A DNA stretch of 64,000 nucleotides from Archivesica marissinica (GCA_014843695.1 CM026400.1:46193637-46257636), one strand, 5' to 3'; shown: positions 28,101 through 40,875, numbered from the stretch's first letter. The notes: a model not told the origin generated them from the letters alone. Made by a program: numbers and translations.

Positions 28101-31100
28101 TATATCAAGGAGGCATGGCTATGTATAAGTAGATATACGGTATATCAAGGAGGCATGGTAATGTATAAGTAGATATACGGTATATCAAGGAGGCATGGCT
28201 ATGTATAAGTAGATATACGGTATATCAAGGAGGCATGGCTATGTATAAGTAGATATACGGTATATCAAGGAGGCATGGCTATGTATAAGTAGATATATGG
28301 TATATCAAGGAGGCATGGCTATGTGTAAGTAGATATATGGTATATCAAGGAGGCATTGCTATGTATAAGTAGATATATGGTATACTAAGGAGTCATGGCT
28401 ATGTATAAGTAGATATACGGTATATCAAGAAGGCCTGGTAATGTATAAGTAGATATACGGTATATGAAGAAGGCATTGTAATGTATAAGTAGATATACGG
28501 TATATCAAGGAGGCGTGGCTATGTATAAGTAGATACACGGTATATTAAGGAGGCATGGCTATGTATAAGTAGATATACGGTATATCAAGGAGGCATGGTT
28601 ATGTATAAGTAGATATATGGTATATCAATGAGGCATGGCACTGTATAAGTAGATATACGGTATATCAAGGAGACATGGCTATGTATAAGTAGATATACGG
28701 TATATCAAGGAGGCATGGTTATGTATAAGTAGATATATGGTATATCAAGGAGGCATGGCTATGTATAAGTAGATATACGGTATATCAAGGAGGCATGGCT
28801 ATGTATAAGTAGATATACGGTATATATCAAGGAGGCATGGCTATGTATAAGTAGATATATGGTATATCAAGGAGACATGGCTATGTATAAGTAGATATAC
28901 GGTATATATCAAGGAGGCATGGCTATGTATAAGTAGATATACGGTATATCAAGGAAGCATGGCTATGTATAAGTAGATATATGGTATATCAAGGAGACAT
29001 GGCTATGTATAAGTAGATATATGGTATATCAAGGAGGCATGGCTATGTATAAGTAGATATACGGTATATCAAGGAGGCATGGCTATGTATAAGTAGATAT
29101 ACGGTATATCAAGGAAGCATGGCTATGTATAAGTAGAAATACAGTATATCAAGGAGACCTGGCTATGTATAAGTAGATATAAGGTATACCAAGGAGGTAT
29201 GGCTATGTATAAGTAGATATATGGTATATCAAGGAGGCATGGCTATGTATAAGTAGATATATGGTATATCAAGGAGGCGTGGCTATGTATAAGTAGATAT
29301 ACGGTATATCAAGGAGGCATGGCTATGCATAAGTAGATATACAGTATATCAAGGAGGCGTGGCTATGTATAAGTAGATATACGGTATATCAAGGAGGCAT
29401 GGCTATGCATAAGTAGATATACGGTATACCAAGGAGGCATGGTAATGTATAAGTAGATATACGGTATATCAAGGAGGCGTGGCTATGTATAAGTAGATAT
29501 ACGGTATATCAAGGAGGCACGGCACTGTATAAGTAGATATACCGTATATCAAGGAGGCATGGTTATGTATAAGTAGATATATGGTATATCAAGGAGGTAT
29601 TGCACTGTATAAGTAAATATACGGTATATCAAGGAGACATGGCTATGTATACATAGATATGCGGTATATCAAGGAGGCATGGTAATGTATAAGTAGATAT
29701 ATGGTATATCAAGGAGGCATGGCTATGTATAAGTAGATATACGGTATATCTAGGAGACATGGCTATGCATAAGTAGATATACGGTATATCAAGGAGACAT
29801 GGCTATGTATAAGTAGATATGCGGTATATCAAGGAGACATGGCTATGTATATGTAGATATACGGTATATATCATGGAGGCATGGTTATGTATTAGTAGAT
29901 ATACGGTATATCAAGGAGGCATGGTAATGTATAAGTAGATATACGGTATATCAAGGAGGCATGGTAATGTATAAGTAGATATATGGTATATCAAGGAGGC
30001 ATTGCTATGCATAAGTTGATATACTGTATACCAAGGATGCATGGCTATGTATAAATAGATATACAGTATATCAAGGAGGCATTGCTATGTATAAGTAGAT
30101 ATACGGTATATCAAGGAGACATGGCTATGTATACAGAGATATGCGGTATATCAAGGAGGCATGGTTATGTATAAGTAGATATATGGTATATCAAGCAGGC
30201 ATGGCTATGTATAAGTAGATATATGGTATATCAAGGAGGCATGGCAATGTATAAGTAAATATACGGTATATCAAGGAGACATGGCTATGTATAATAGATA
30301 TGCGTTATATCAAGGAGGTATGGTTATTAATAAGTAGATATATGGTATATCAAGGAGGCATGGCTATGTATAAGTAGATATACGGTATATCAAGAAGACA
30401 TGGCTATGTATAAGTAGATATACGGTATATATCAAGGAGGCATGGCTATGTATAAGTAGATATACGGTATATCAAGGAGGCATGGTAATGTATAAGTAGA
30501 TATACGGTATATCAAGGAGGCATGGTAATGTATAAGTAGATATATGGTATATCAAGGAGGCATTGCTATGTATAAGTAGATATACGGTATATCAAGGAGG
30601 CATGGCTATGTATAAGTAGATATATGGTATATCAAGGAGGCATGGCTATGCATAAGTAGATATATGGTATATCAAGGAGGCATGGTAATGTATAAGTAGA
30701 TATACGGTATATCAAGGAGGCATGGTTATGTATAAGTAGATATACGGTATATCAAGGAGACATGGCTATGTATAAGGAGATATACGGTATATATCAAGGA
30801 GGCATGGCTATGTATAAGTAGATATACGGTATATCAAAGAGGCATGGTAATGTATAAGTAGATATACGGTATATCAAGGAGGCATGGTAATGTATAAGTA
30901 GATATATGGTATATCAAGGAGGCATGGCACTGTATAAGTAGATATACGGTATATCAAGGAGACATGGCTATGTATAAGTAGATATGCGGTATATCAAGGA
31001 GGTATGGTTATGTATTAGTAGATATATGGTATATCAAGGAGGCATGGCTATGTATAAGTAGATACACGGTATATCAAGAAGGCATGGCTATGTATAAGTA

Positions 31101-34100
31101 GATATACGGTATATCAAGGAGGCATGGCTATGTATAAGTAGATATACGGTATATCAAGGAGGCATGGCTATGTATAAGTAGATATACGGTATATCAAGGA
31201 GGCATGGCTATGTGTTAGTAGATATATGGTATATCAAGGAGGCATTGCTATGCATAAGTAGATATACTGTATACCAAGGAGTCATGGCTATGTATAAGTA
31301 GATATACGGTATATCAAGGAGGCATGGCTATGTATAAGGAGATATACGTTATATATCAAGGAGGCATGGCTATGTATAAGTAGATATACGGTATATCAAA
31401 GAGGCATGGTAATGTATAAGTAGATATTCGGTATATCAAGGAGGCATGGTAATGTATAAGTAGATATATGGTATATCAAGGAGGCATGGCACTGTATAAG
31501 TAGATATACGGTATATCAAGGAGACATGGCTATGTATAAGTAGATATGCGGTATATCAAGGAGGTATGGTTATGTATTAGTAGATATATGGTATATCAAG
31601 GAGGCATGGCTATGTATAAGTAGATATACGGTATATCAAGGAGACATGGCTATGTATAAGTAGATATACGGTATATCAAGGAGGCATGGTAATGTATAAG
31701 TAGATATACGGTATATCACTGAGGCATGGTAATGTATAAGTAGATATATGGTATATCAAGGAGGCATTGCTATGCATAAGTAGATATACTGTATACCAAG
31801 GAGGCATGGTAATGTATAAGTAGATATACTGTATATCAAGCAGACATGGCTATGTATAAGTAGATATACGGTATATCAAGGAGGCATGGCTATGTGTAAG
31901 TAGATATACGGTATATCAAGGATGCGTGGCTATGTATTAGTAGATATACGGTATATCAAGGAGGCATGGCTATGTATAAGTAGATATACCGTATATCAAG
32001 GAGGCGTGGTTATGTATAAGTAGATATATGTTATATCAAGGAGGCATGGCACTGTATAAGTAGATATACGGTATATCAAGGAGACATGGCTATGTATACA
32101 TAGATATGCGGTATATCAAGGAGGCATGGTTATGTATAAGTAGATATATGGTATATATAGCAGGCATGGCTATATATAAGTAGATATACGGTATATCAAG
32201 GAGGCATGGCTATGTATAAGTAGATATACCGTATATCAAGGAGGCGTGGTTATGTATAAGTAGATATATGTTATATCAAGGAGGCATGGCACTGTATAAG
32301 TAGATATACGGTATATCAAGGAGACATGGCTATGTATACATAGATATGCGGTATATCAAGGAGGCATGGTAATGTATAAGTAGATATACGGTATATCAAG
32401 GAGGCATGGTTATGTATAAGTAGATATATGGTATATCAAGGAGGTATTGCACTGTATAAGTAAATATACGGTATATCAAGGAAACATGGCTATGTATACA
32501 TAGATATGCGGTATATCAAGGAGACATGGTTATGTATAAGTAGATATGCGGTATATCAAGGAGACATGGCTTTGTATATGTAGATATACGGTATATATCA
32601 TGGAGGCATGGTTATGTATAAGTAGATATACGGTATATCAAGGAGGCATGGTAATGTATTAGTATATATACGGTATATCAAGGAGGCATGGTAATGTATA
32701 AGTAGATATATGGTATATCAAGGAGGCATTGCTATGCATAAGTTGATATACTGTATACCAAGGATGCATGGCTATGTATAAATAGATATACAGTATATCA
32801 AGGAGGCATTGCTATGTATAAGTAGATATACGGTATATCAAGGAGACATGGCTATGTATACAGGGATATGCGGTATATCAAGGAGGCATGGTTATGTATA
32901 AGTAGATATATGGTATATCAAGCAGGCATGGCTATGTATAAGTAGATATATGGTATATCAAGGAGGCATGGCACTGTATAAGTAAATATACGGTATATCA
33001 AGGAGACATGGCTATGTATACATAGATATGCGTTATATTAAGGAGGTATGGTTATTAATAAGTAGATATATGGTATATCAAGGAGGCATGGCTATGTATA
33101 AGTAGATATACGGTATATCTAGAAGACATGGCTATGTATAAGTAGATAAACGGTATATATCAAGGAGGCATGGTAATGTATAAGTAGATATACGGTATAT
33201 CAAGGAGGCATGGTAATGTATAAGTAGATATATGGTATATCAAGGAGGCATTGCTATGCATAAGTAGATATACAGTATATCAAGGAGGCATGGCTATGCA
33301 TAAGTAGATATATGGTATATCAAGGAGGCATGGCTATGCATAAGTAGATATATGGTATATCAAGGAGGCATGGTAATGTATAAGTAGATATACGGTATAT
33401 CAAGGAGGCATGGTTATGTATAAGTAGATATACGGTATATCAAGGAGACATGGCTATGTATAAGGAGATATACGGTATATATCAAGGAGGCATGGCTATG
33501 TATAAGTAGATATACGGTATATCAAAGAGGCATGGTAATGTATAAGTAGATATACGGTATATCAAGGAGGCATGGTAATGTATAAGTAGATATATGGTAT
33601 ATCAAGGAGGCATGGCACTGTATAAGTAGATATACGGTATATCAAGGAGACATGGCTATGTATAAGTAGATATGCGGTATATCAAGGAGGTATGGTTATG
33701 TATTAGTAGATATATGGTATATATCAAGGAGTGATGGCTATGTATAAGTAGATATTCGGTAATATCAAGGAGGTATGGCTATGTATAAGTAGATATACGG
33801 TATATCAAGGAGGCATGGCTATGTGTAAGTAGATATATGGTATATCAAGGAGACATTGATATTTATAAGTATATATATGGTATACTAAGGAGTCATGGCT
33901 ATGTATAAGTAGATATACGGTATATCAAGGAGGCCTGGTAATGTATAAGTAGATATACGGTATATCAAGGAGGCATGGCTATGTATAAGTAGATGTACGG
34001 TATATCAAGGAGGCATGGCTATGTATAAGTAGATATACGGTATATCAAGGAGGCATGGCTATGTATAAGTAGATATATGGTATATCAAGGAGGCATGGCG

Positions 34101-35050
34101 ATGTATAAGTAGATATACGGTATATCAAGGAGGTATTGCTATGCATAAGTAGATGTATGCTATATATCAAGGAGGGATGACTATGTATAAGTAGATATAC
34201 GGTATATCAGGGAGGCATGGCTATGTGTAAGTAGATATATGGTATATCAAGGAGGCATTGCTATGTATAAGTAGATATATGGTATACTAAGGAGTCATGG
34301 CTATGTATAAGTAGATATACGGTATATCAAGGAGATATGGTATGTATAAGTATATATACGGTATATATCAAGGAGGCATGGTAATGTATAAGTAGATATA
34401 CGGTATATCAAGGAGGCATGGTAATGTATAAGTAGATATATGGTATATCAAGGATGCATGGCTATGTATTAGTAGATATGCGGTATATCAAGGAGGCGTG
34501 GCTATGTATAAGTAGATATACGGTATATCAAGGAGGCATGGTTATGTATAAGTAGATATATGGTATATCAGGGAGGCATGGCACTGTATAAGTATATATA
34601 CGGTATATCAAGGAGGCATGGTAATGTATAAGAAGATATACGGTATATCAAGGGGGCATGGTTATGTATAAGTAGATATACGATATATCAAGGAGGCCTG
34701 GCTATGTATAAATAGATATACGGTATATCAAGGAGGCGTGGCTATGTATAAGTAGATATATGGTATATCAAGGAGGCATGGCTATGTATAATTAGATATA
34801 CGGTATATCAAGGAGACATGGCTATGATAAGTAGATATACGTATATCAAGGAGGCTGGCTATGTATAATAGATATACGGTATATCAAGGAGGCGTGGCTA
34901 TGTATAAGTAGATATATGGTATATCAAGGAGGCATGGCTATGTATAATTAGATATACGGTATATCAAGGAGACATGGCTATGAATAAGTAGATATACGAT
35001 ATATCAAGGAGGCCTGGCTATGTATAAGTAGATATACAGTATATCAAGGA
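13107..35050 (+). repeat. 40-bp minisatellite array 1, right block
   Basis: About 549 monomers with no inserted genes or transposons. Rare monomer variants show segmental duplications inside the array. About 13974-14980 recurs at about 18497-19400 (both hold a GATGTATGCTATATATC monomer and an AAGAAGATATATGG ... ACTTAGG monomer; the offset falls from about 4520 to 4400, a loss of three monomers). About 29560-31020 recurs at about 32290-33720 (shared TTATTAATAAGTAG variant, offset 2728). Consensus quality drops at about 15105-15290, 27060-27360, 27920-27960 and 34820-34870. The array ends cleanly at 35050. Confidence 0.98.
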
Positions 35051-35790
35051 ATTTTAGTCCACTATCCGCTGCCACACTGACCGAGATGCTGTATTTATTT
35101 TGCTATACCGAACAATCGGCTGTTCTGGCTTTATGTTGTATGAAACAACTTTTCAACAAAACATTCTTCGAGACTACGTGAAAACAAGATGGCGGCATAA
35201 CAAATAAAATCACATTTAAATTGAACGGTAAAGTCCGATTAGCGTGATTTGGTTTCGAATGAGGCTATTCAGGTGAGACATTGACAAATGTCGCCTGCTC
35301 GGATATGGCACATTGTGTAGGTGTTGTCACGTGAGGTATAACAAACATGCATAGTTTGTCTCCAATTTATATTTACTGCAAACATAAACTCGCCATTAGT
35401 GTTCCGCTAATATAATAATTGGCACTCTTTTATTGTGTTTATTTACACATAATATTTATTTTTATGTATACATGTATCAAGTTGATCCGAATAAATGTTC
35501 CGAGTGACTTCTAGAGAATAAATATGTTCCGAGTGACTTCTAGAGAACAATCAATTTCTTCCATAACCAAGGGCGACCACTCTTCCAAACGATGGAAGTC
35601 ATGGATAACTTCCGACGCAGTCCGAAGCTAATAGCCACCATTAGGCTGTGGTGGGGATCATTAACTATACATATTATTTGACTGATGCAGTATTTTAAGC
35701 AAACTTAAAATGAAAAGAGCTGGGGGTACATATATTGCAGTATGTTGTTTTAAATTGTTATTATTGTTACTCACGAGAAATGTCTGATTT
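35051..35790 (+). other. Non-repetitive right flank of array 1, probable intron end
   Basis: No ORF or recognised repeat apart from a 29-bp tandem duplication at 35496-35547 (TGTTCCGAGTGACTTCTAGA twice). It leads into an AG acceptor at 35792-35793, so it is read here as the 3' part of the intron that contains array 1. Confidence 0.5.
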
Positions 35791-35793
35791 CAG

Positions 35794-35889
35794 GGCCATT
35801 ACAATGTGAATCAAGCCGATAAGAAGTTTTACGAGGCTACCCATGATGCAGCCAACACTGTGTGTGATAATGCTACCTATCATGGATGA
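35794..35889 (+). CDS. Candidate terminal exon of a secreted cysteine-rich peptide gene (copy A)
   Basis: An AG acceptor (GTCTGATTTCAG, ending at 35793) is followed by an open stretch of 31 codons and a TGA. The peptide starts GHYNVNQADKKFYEATHD and ends with CDNATYHG. It has one Cys and a normal amino-acid mix, unlike the repeat-derived ORFs nearby. It is open in phase 0, which matches the phase-0 donor of the cysteine-rich exon at 56037-56228. Array 1 lies just upstream, and array 2 (with the same left flank) lies just downstream of that other exon. I therefore infer that this is the last exon of a tandem copy whose first exons lie left of the window. The one Cys here plus the seven in the other exon gives an even total of eight. 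No AATAAA polyadenylation signal was seen close by. The protein family is not recognised. Confidence 0.5.
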   Translation, partial: GHYNVNQADKKFYEATHDAANTVCDNATYHG

Positions 35890-36790
35890 GACATGTTAAA
35901 ATATATGTGTATACAATATATTATTGTTGTTGTTTATGAACGGGTTCTTTCTTGCTTGTTCTTATGTTATCGTGGCGTCCGTGGTCCAGTGGTAGAGCGT
36001 CGGATTTGGAGTCAAACAGTACCGGGTTAGATACTCGGTCAGGCCACGTATGTAGTGTTATTGAGCATGGCACCTAACACACATTGCTTAGTACTGGTTA
36101 ACTACAGGGTTCGATACTCGGTAAGGCCACGTATGTAGTGTTATTGAGCATGGCACCTAACACACATTGCTTAGTACTGGTTAACCACTTAGATTGACTA
36201 AGCCTGTCTAGGAAAACATGTCTACGTCACTGCAAGGGGTTTAACATTAATGGAACATAGCCTACATACATGTTCCTATCGCTGGTTACGATCCAAAACA
36301 TCGTCGTTAGTGGTGTATCGTGAGAATAGTAAATTCATGAGAATTGAAAATCCGCTCGTTGCCACGTATGGGGCTCACACTACAGGTATAAGAATGGAAT
36401 CCATATTCCAATTTACTAGGCAGCAGAGTTTTGGAGAGAACAAAGGGCCCGACTCTGCTAGGGGGGGGGGAGGTGTTTTCCGGAGGCATGCCCAATCGGA
36501 CAATTTAGAAATTCAAATGCTCTGAAACACCATTTTCTTCATTCTCAGTAAAGACAAACACACATAATGATAGTGTGGCTCAGTATTCCCACGTTATTTG
36601 TCCTACTAATAATATATTTTAACACAGCTGTCAGTTTTTGAGAGGGGTTTCGAGGTATTACCCCCAAGGAATTTGTGGCAACAAAAACGTCTTAGAAGGA
36701 ATTTCCGATCATCTAATCAAGTCTTTGCGATTAACATCTTTGACAACGGTGGTTTGAGGGGGGAACTCTTATCAACAAAGTCCACCATGT
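35890..36790. other. Intergenic stretch with a degraded tRNA-like repeat
   Basis: 35973-36185 holds the tRNA-like duplication listed separately. The rest has no convincing gene; an open frame at 36250-36525 has no homology that I recognise and includes a poly-G tract at 36462-36471. Confidence 0.5.
35973..36190 (+). repeat. tRNA-derived SINE head with an 83-bp tandem duplication
   Basis: TGGTCCAGTGGTAGAGCG at about 35988 resembles a pol III A box. GGGTTAGATACTCGG at about 36024 resembles a B box, and in the second copy it is GGGTTCGATACTCGG (about 36107), a better B box. The stretch from the B box to GCTTAGTACTGGTTAAC is duplicated in tandem. The tRNA fold is too degraded for a functional tRNA gene. 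Confidence 0.6.
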
Positions 36791-37035
36791 GGAAGTCATG
36801 ATAGCACAGTGGATGCATGTTCGCTTCAGGTGCAAAAGGTCCGGAGTTCGAGCCCCGCTGGAGCCGTTACGATTGTGCCCTTAGGCAAGGCATTTAAATA
36901 CCACGTTGCCGCTTCTCTCTCCCTCGTGGCGATGGATTCCATCAGGAATGAGGTCTCGAGAGTGATAAATATAAGTTGAAAGAACTTGTTTCGCAATCGA
37001 GCTAAAATAAATTTGTATGAACTAAAGTCCACCCA
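36791..37035 (+). mobile_element. SINE family B copy
   Basis: A tRNA-like head with B box GGAGTTCGAGCCCC, followed by a body containing GCCCTTAGGCAAGGCATTTAA, CTCGTGGCGATGGATTCCAT and GAGGTCTCGAGAGTGAT, and a tail ending near AAATTTGTATGAACTAAAG. The same body is seen at 40424-40666, 42845-43102 and 49505-49752 (minus strand) and at 56288-56497 (plus strand). Confidence 0.85.
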
Positions 37036-37094
37036 CAGTATGAATGCTTGAGAAAAAACCACCTTTATTGTATCTCAAATGGTACTGTTCTTTA

Positions 37095-37522
37095 TACAGA
37101 GCCTTCGTTAAACCCTCAGACCATGGGCAGACATCAGTGACGCGCAGGCTGGTATGTGTCTACATTTATCGCACATCTAAATATAGCCCCAATATGTGGC
37201 TCTAGTTACCTCCCCTGACATTCGTCCACAGAGCCACACGACACCACTCTAGAAAAATCCATTTTTTTATTATTTAGGTTTATTTAACTTCGCTACCGGT
37301 TGCCCATTTGATCAACTGGCAGTTGATCTAACAACATCTTCCCTGGGCAGGCTCCAGCAGTAAACCAGTACCTGGTGCAACAACATCCGTAAAAAGCTGC
37401 CAACTGTTTCATTTAAATGAGACACGATCTGAACGGGGCTCGAACCCGTGAACATTGGTGATGATAGGTTACAGTGGTATACAAGTCAACGACTTTAACA
37501 ACTCGACCACGAGAGGCACTAA
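37095..37522 (-). mobile_element. SINE family C copy with extended 3' unit
   Basis: On the minus strand: a head with A-box-like GTGGTCGAGTTGTTAAAG and B box GGGTTCGAGCCCCG, a body with ACAGTTGGCAGCTTTTTACG, and the tail ATGGGCAACCGGTAGCGAAG followed by TTAAATAAACCTAAATAAT and an A-rich run. A further 170 bp or so follows (TCTAGAGTGGTGTCGTGTGG through GAGGGTTTAA). The whole unit recurs in opposite orientation at 56530-56945, so the extra 3' part belongs to the repeat. Confidence 0.85.
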
Positions 37523-37700
37523 TTGTTATCCGTTTATACATCAGCTCATCATCTGATGAATATGCCAACAGAGCTTGAAGACGTAATGTTTGCACACGGA
37601 ACTCGCCAGATAGACCAAATCCCTCCTTCAATGTCGGAGAGTATTATTGCAACGTGTGAAGTGAGTTGCCTATCAGGCAGGTCATGTATGGGGGCAAACA
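37523..37700. other. Short unassigned stretch
   Basis: No gene or repeat recognised. Open frames on both strands here extend into the neighbouring SINE and minisatellite. Confidence 0.4.
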
Positions 37701-37704
37701 TTGT

Positions 37705-37869
37705 CAGTCCATCAAATGGGGGTTAAATGTGATGAGGGAAACACCCAGATGGGGGTTAAATGTGATGAGAGGAACATCAGATGGGGTTAAATATGATGAA
37801 GGAACATCAGATGGGGGTTAAATGTGATGAGGGGAACATCAGATGGGGGTTAAATGTGATGAGGGGAAC
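37705..37869 (+). repeat. About 31-bp minisatellite, 5-6 copies
   Basis: Tandem copies of CATCAGATGGGGGTTAAATG followed by TGATGAGGGGAA, with small length changes. Confidence 0.93.
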
Positions 37870-38115
37870 CGATTTCCACTTTGGTCGCTACTTCCTTGCT
37901 GGGATCTTGTCCGCTGTAACTGAAAAGCCTTATGTACTGGTCAAATGTACCATGTACTTATACGTGCTTTTCAGAGCACAATGCGCAGTAGACTAACCCA
38001 TTCAACACCAAGTAACTGACATGGACTGGTCCTTGCTATTCTTAGACCAATACAATGATCAGAAAATTACATCTCGGCTAGTTCATTTATATCAAAATTG
38101 GTACTTTTTACAGTT
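37870..38115. other. Unassigned stretch between minisatellites
   Basis: No gene, SINE or tandem repeat recognised. Confidence 0.4.
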
Positions 38116-38117
38116 TA

Positions 38118-39415
38118 GTTACCTGCCTTCAATGGTGCACATACAGTTAAGCCACAAGTGTGCATTGGATGACAGCTTAGCCACATGACTTCAATGGTGT
38201 GCAGATGGTTAAGCCACAAGCGTGCGTCAGATGACAGTTTAGCCACATGACTTCAATGGTGTACAGATAGTTATGCCAACAAGTGTGCATTAGATGACAG
38301 TTTAGCCACCTGACTTCAATGATGTGCAGATAGGTAAGCCACAAGTGTGCATTAGATGACAGTTTAGCCACCTGACTTCAATGGTGTACAGATAGTTAAG
38401 CCACAAGTGTGCATTGGATGACAGTTTAGCCAAATGACTTCAATGGTGTGCAGATAGTTAAGCCCCTACCTGATTTCAATCGTGTACAGATAGTTAAGCC
38501 ACAAGTGTGCATTAGATGACAGTTTAGCCACCTGACTGACTTCAATGGTGTGCAGATAGTTAAGCCACAAGTGTACATTAGATGCCAGTTTAGCCACCTG
38601 ACTTCAATGGTGTGCAGATAGTTAAGCCACAAGTATGTCTTAGATGACAGTTTAGCCACCTGACTTCAATGGTGTGCAGATAGTTAAGCCACAAGTGTGC
38701 ATTAGATGCCAGTTTAGTCACCTGACTTTAATGGTGTGCAGATAGTTAAGCCACACGTGTGTCTTAGATGACAGATTAGCCACCTGACTTCAATGGTGTG
38801 CATATAGTTAAGTCACAAGTGTGCATTATATGACAGTTTAGCCACCTGACTTTAAAGGTGTGCAGATAGTTATGCCACAAGTGTGCATTAGATGACAGTT
38901 TAGCCACCTGACTTCAATGGTGTGCATATAGTTAAGCCACAAGTGTGCATTAGATGACAGCTTAGCCACCTGACTTTAATGGTGTGCAGATAGTTAAGCC
39001 ACAAGTGTGTCTTAGATGACAGTTTAGCCACCTGACTTCAATGGTGTGCAGATAGTTAAGCCACAAGTGTGCATTAAATGGCAGCTTAGCCACCTGACTT
39101 CAATGGTGTACAGACAGTTAAGCCACAAGTGTGCATTATATGACAGTTTAGCCACCTGACTTCAATGGTGTACAGATAGTTAAGCCACAAGTGTGCATTA
39201 GATGACAGTTTAGCCACCTGACTTCAATGTGTACAGATAGTTAAGCCCCACGTGTGCATTATATGACAGTTTAGTCACCTGACTTCAATGGTGTGCAGAT
39301 AGTTAAGCCACAAGTGTGCATTAGATGACACTTTAGCCACCAGACTTCAATGGTGTACATATTGTTAAGCCAAAAGTGTGCATTGGATGACAGTTTAGCA
39401 AACAGACTTTAATGG
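38118..39415 (+). repeat. 60-bp minisatellite, about 21 copies
   Basis: Unit built from GTGCATTAGATGACAGTTTA, GCCACCTGACTTCAATGGTG and TGCAGATAGTTAAGCCACAA. Point variants alternate (CATTAG or CTTAG; TGTGC or TGTAC), and a few copies are shortened. Because 60 is a multiple of 3, some frames stay open across units; those minus-strand ORFs are not genes. Confidence 0.97.
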
Positions 39416-39675
39416 TTTGCAGTCAGAACGTCACAGTTGAGAGGTCACTTCCAACTAGTCACAATGGAAGATGACTTCATGGGTATGTTTCATTACCTTT
39501 CTGTTGCAGATCTCAAGTTATTTGTGTAGTTCTTTTATCAATGAATATTCATATGAGATTGTCACTCTTACGTCCGTTTATATGCCTGCCAATTTGGAAA
39601 GTTTTCGTTTGTTTGTTTGGATTTTACGCATGCATCAGCAGATTCAGCACCATTTTCCAAAAAGTTCAAATAACA
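39416..39675 (+). other. Non-repetitive stretch with a possible short start exon
   Basis: At 39464 an ATG in good context (CACAATGG) is followed by six codons and a GTATGT donor at 39483, which would make a 19-nt coding first exon. Nothing downstream confirms it. No other feature was recognised. Confidence 0.2.
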
Positions 39676-39862
39676 ACACCTTTCCTGGGCAGGCTCTAAC
39701 GGTTAACCAGTACTTGGTGTACCTCCGTAAGAAACAGCCAGCATATTCATATAAATGAGACACGGTTTGAGCGACGCTCGAACCTGTGACCATCAGTGAT
39801 GATAGGCTACAGTGGTATACAAGTCAACGACATTAACCACTCGACCACAGAGGCGGACTGGA
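39676..39862 (-). mobile_element. SINE family C fragment (head and body)
   Basis: Minus-strand copy matching the head of 37095-37522: TGGTCGAGTGGTTAATGTCG, TTGTATACCACTGTAGCC, a degraded B box, and a body ending in CCTGCCCAGG. The tail with GGGCAACCGG is missing, so the copy is 3'-truncated. Confidence 0.8.
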
Positions 39863-39999
39863 AGATCTTCGATAATCTAACATCAAATTATTTACTAATA
39901 CATCCATCTATTCCTACTTTTGCGACTGTAGCTTCGATTAATCATATTTAATTCCTCGATTTATTTTACATATACAGTCAAACAACAAACCCACAACAC

Positions 40000-40345
40000 C
40001 CCATAGTACAACAGAACGTCTCGATTGTTTGGGCAACACGATGTCCTGTTCAAAGCATTACATAGTACAACAGAACGTCTCGATTGTTTGGGCAACACGA
40101 TGTCCTGTTCAAAGCATTACATAGTACAACAGAACGTCTCGATTGTTTGGGCAACACGATGTCCTGTTCAAAGCATTACATAGTACAACAGAACGTCTCG
40201 ATTGTTTGGGCAACACGATGTCCTGTTCAAAGCATTACATAGTACAACAGAACGTCTCGATCTTTGCGGCAATATGGTACATTTGTCAAATCATGTCATA
40301 TATAACAGAACGTCTCGATTGATTGGGCAACATGATGTTGTCATG
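40000..40345 (+). repeat. 59-bp minisatellite, 5-6 copies
   Basis: Four almost identical units made of ACATAGTACAACAGAACGTC, TCGATTGTTTGGGCAACACG and ATGTCCTGTTCAAAGCATT, then two diverged units (TCTTTGCGGCAATATGG type). The same family forms the long array at 46290-49430. Confidence 0.95.
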
Positions 40346-40423
40346 GTCACACACAGTTGGTAGTGAATGTTAATGTCTGGATGTTTAATGTCACATGTAC
40401 CCCACCTTTCTAAAAGATCAATA

Positions 40424-40666
40424 TATGCTTTAGTTTATACAAATCTATTTTTGCTCGATTGCCAAACACGTTTTTACAACTTATATTAATCACTCTCGAG
40501 ACCTCATTCCTGATGGAATCCATCGCCACGAAGGAGAGAGAAGAGGCATGTGGAATTGTAATGCATGGCTGCCTAAGGGCACGCTCATAACGGCTCCAGC
40601 GGGTTTCGAACCCCGGTTCTTTCCCACCTGAATCGAACGTTTAACCAATGCGCTATCACGACATAT
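40424..40666 (-). mobile_element. SINE family B copy
   Basis: Minus-strand copy: tRNA-like head near 40590-40664 (B box region CGGGGTTCGAAACCC on that strand), body with GCCCTTAGGCAGCCATG and GATGGATTCCATCAGGAATG, and tail in the AATCGAGCAAAAATAGATTT stretch. Confidence 0.85.
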
Positions 40667-40847
40667 TCATGCTTTAGAAGTATTTAGCTTAAATGCATCC
40701 TTCTGTCTTAAATGATTGTTCAAAGTCTATATTGCATATACTCCACATGTCACACAATCCACATGTACAAAGCGCGATCTATATGGAGGTCTCATAACGT
40801 TATACAACAGCCCGGTGTTTGCTGTAATATTATTCTCTCCTAAAACA

Positions 40848-40875
40848 GTCATTATTATTATTATTGTTGTTATTG
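40848..40875 (+). repeat. ATT/GTT trinucleotide microsatellite
   Basis: A short ATT run followed by GTTGTTATTGTT. The duplicated copy at 49936-49968 is three repeats longer, as expected for microsatellite drift after the duplication. Confidence 0.9.

Noticed and set aside
165..35050. CRISPR-like direct repeats of 40 bp
   Set aside because: The monomers abut with no unique spacers, no cas genes are present and the context is metazoan.
36250..37062. ORFs of 62-91 codons on both strands
   Set aside because: They overlap poly-G, unassigned or SINE sequence, with no recognisable family or splice support.
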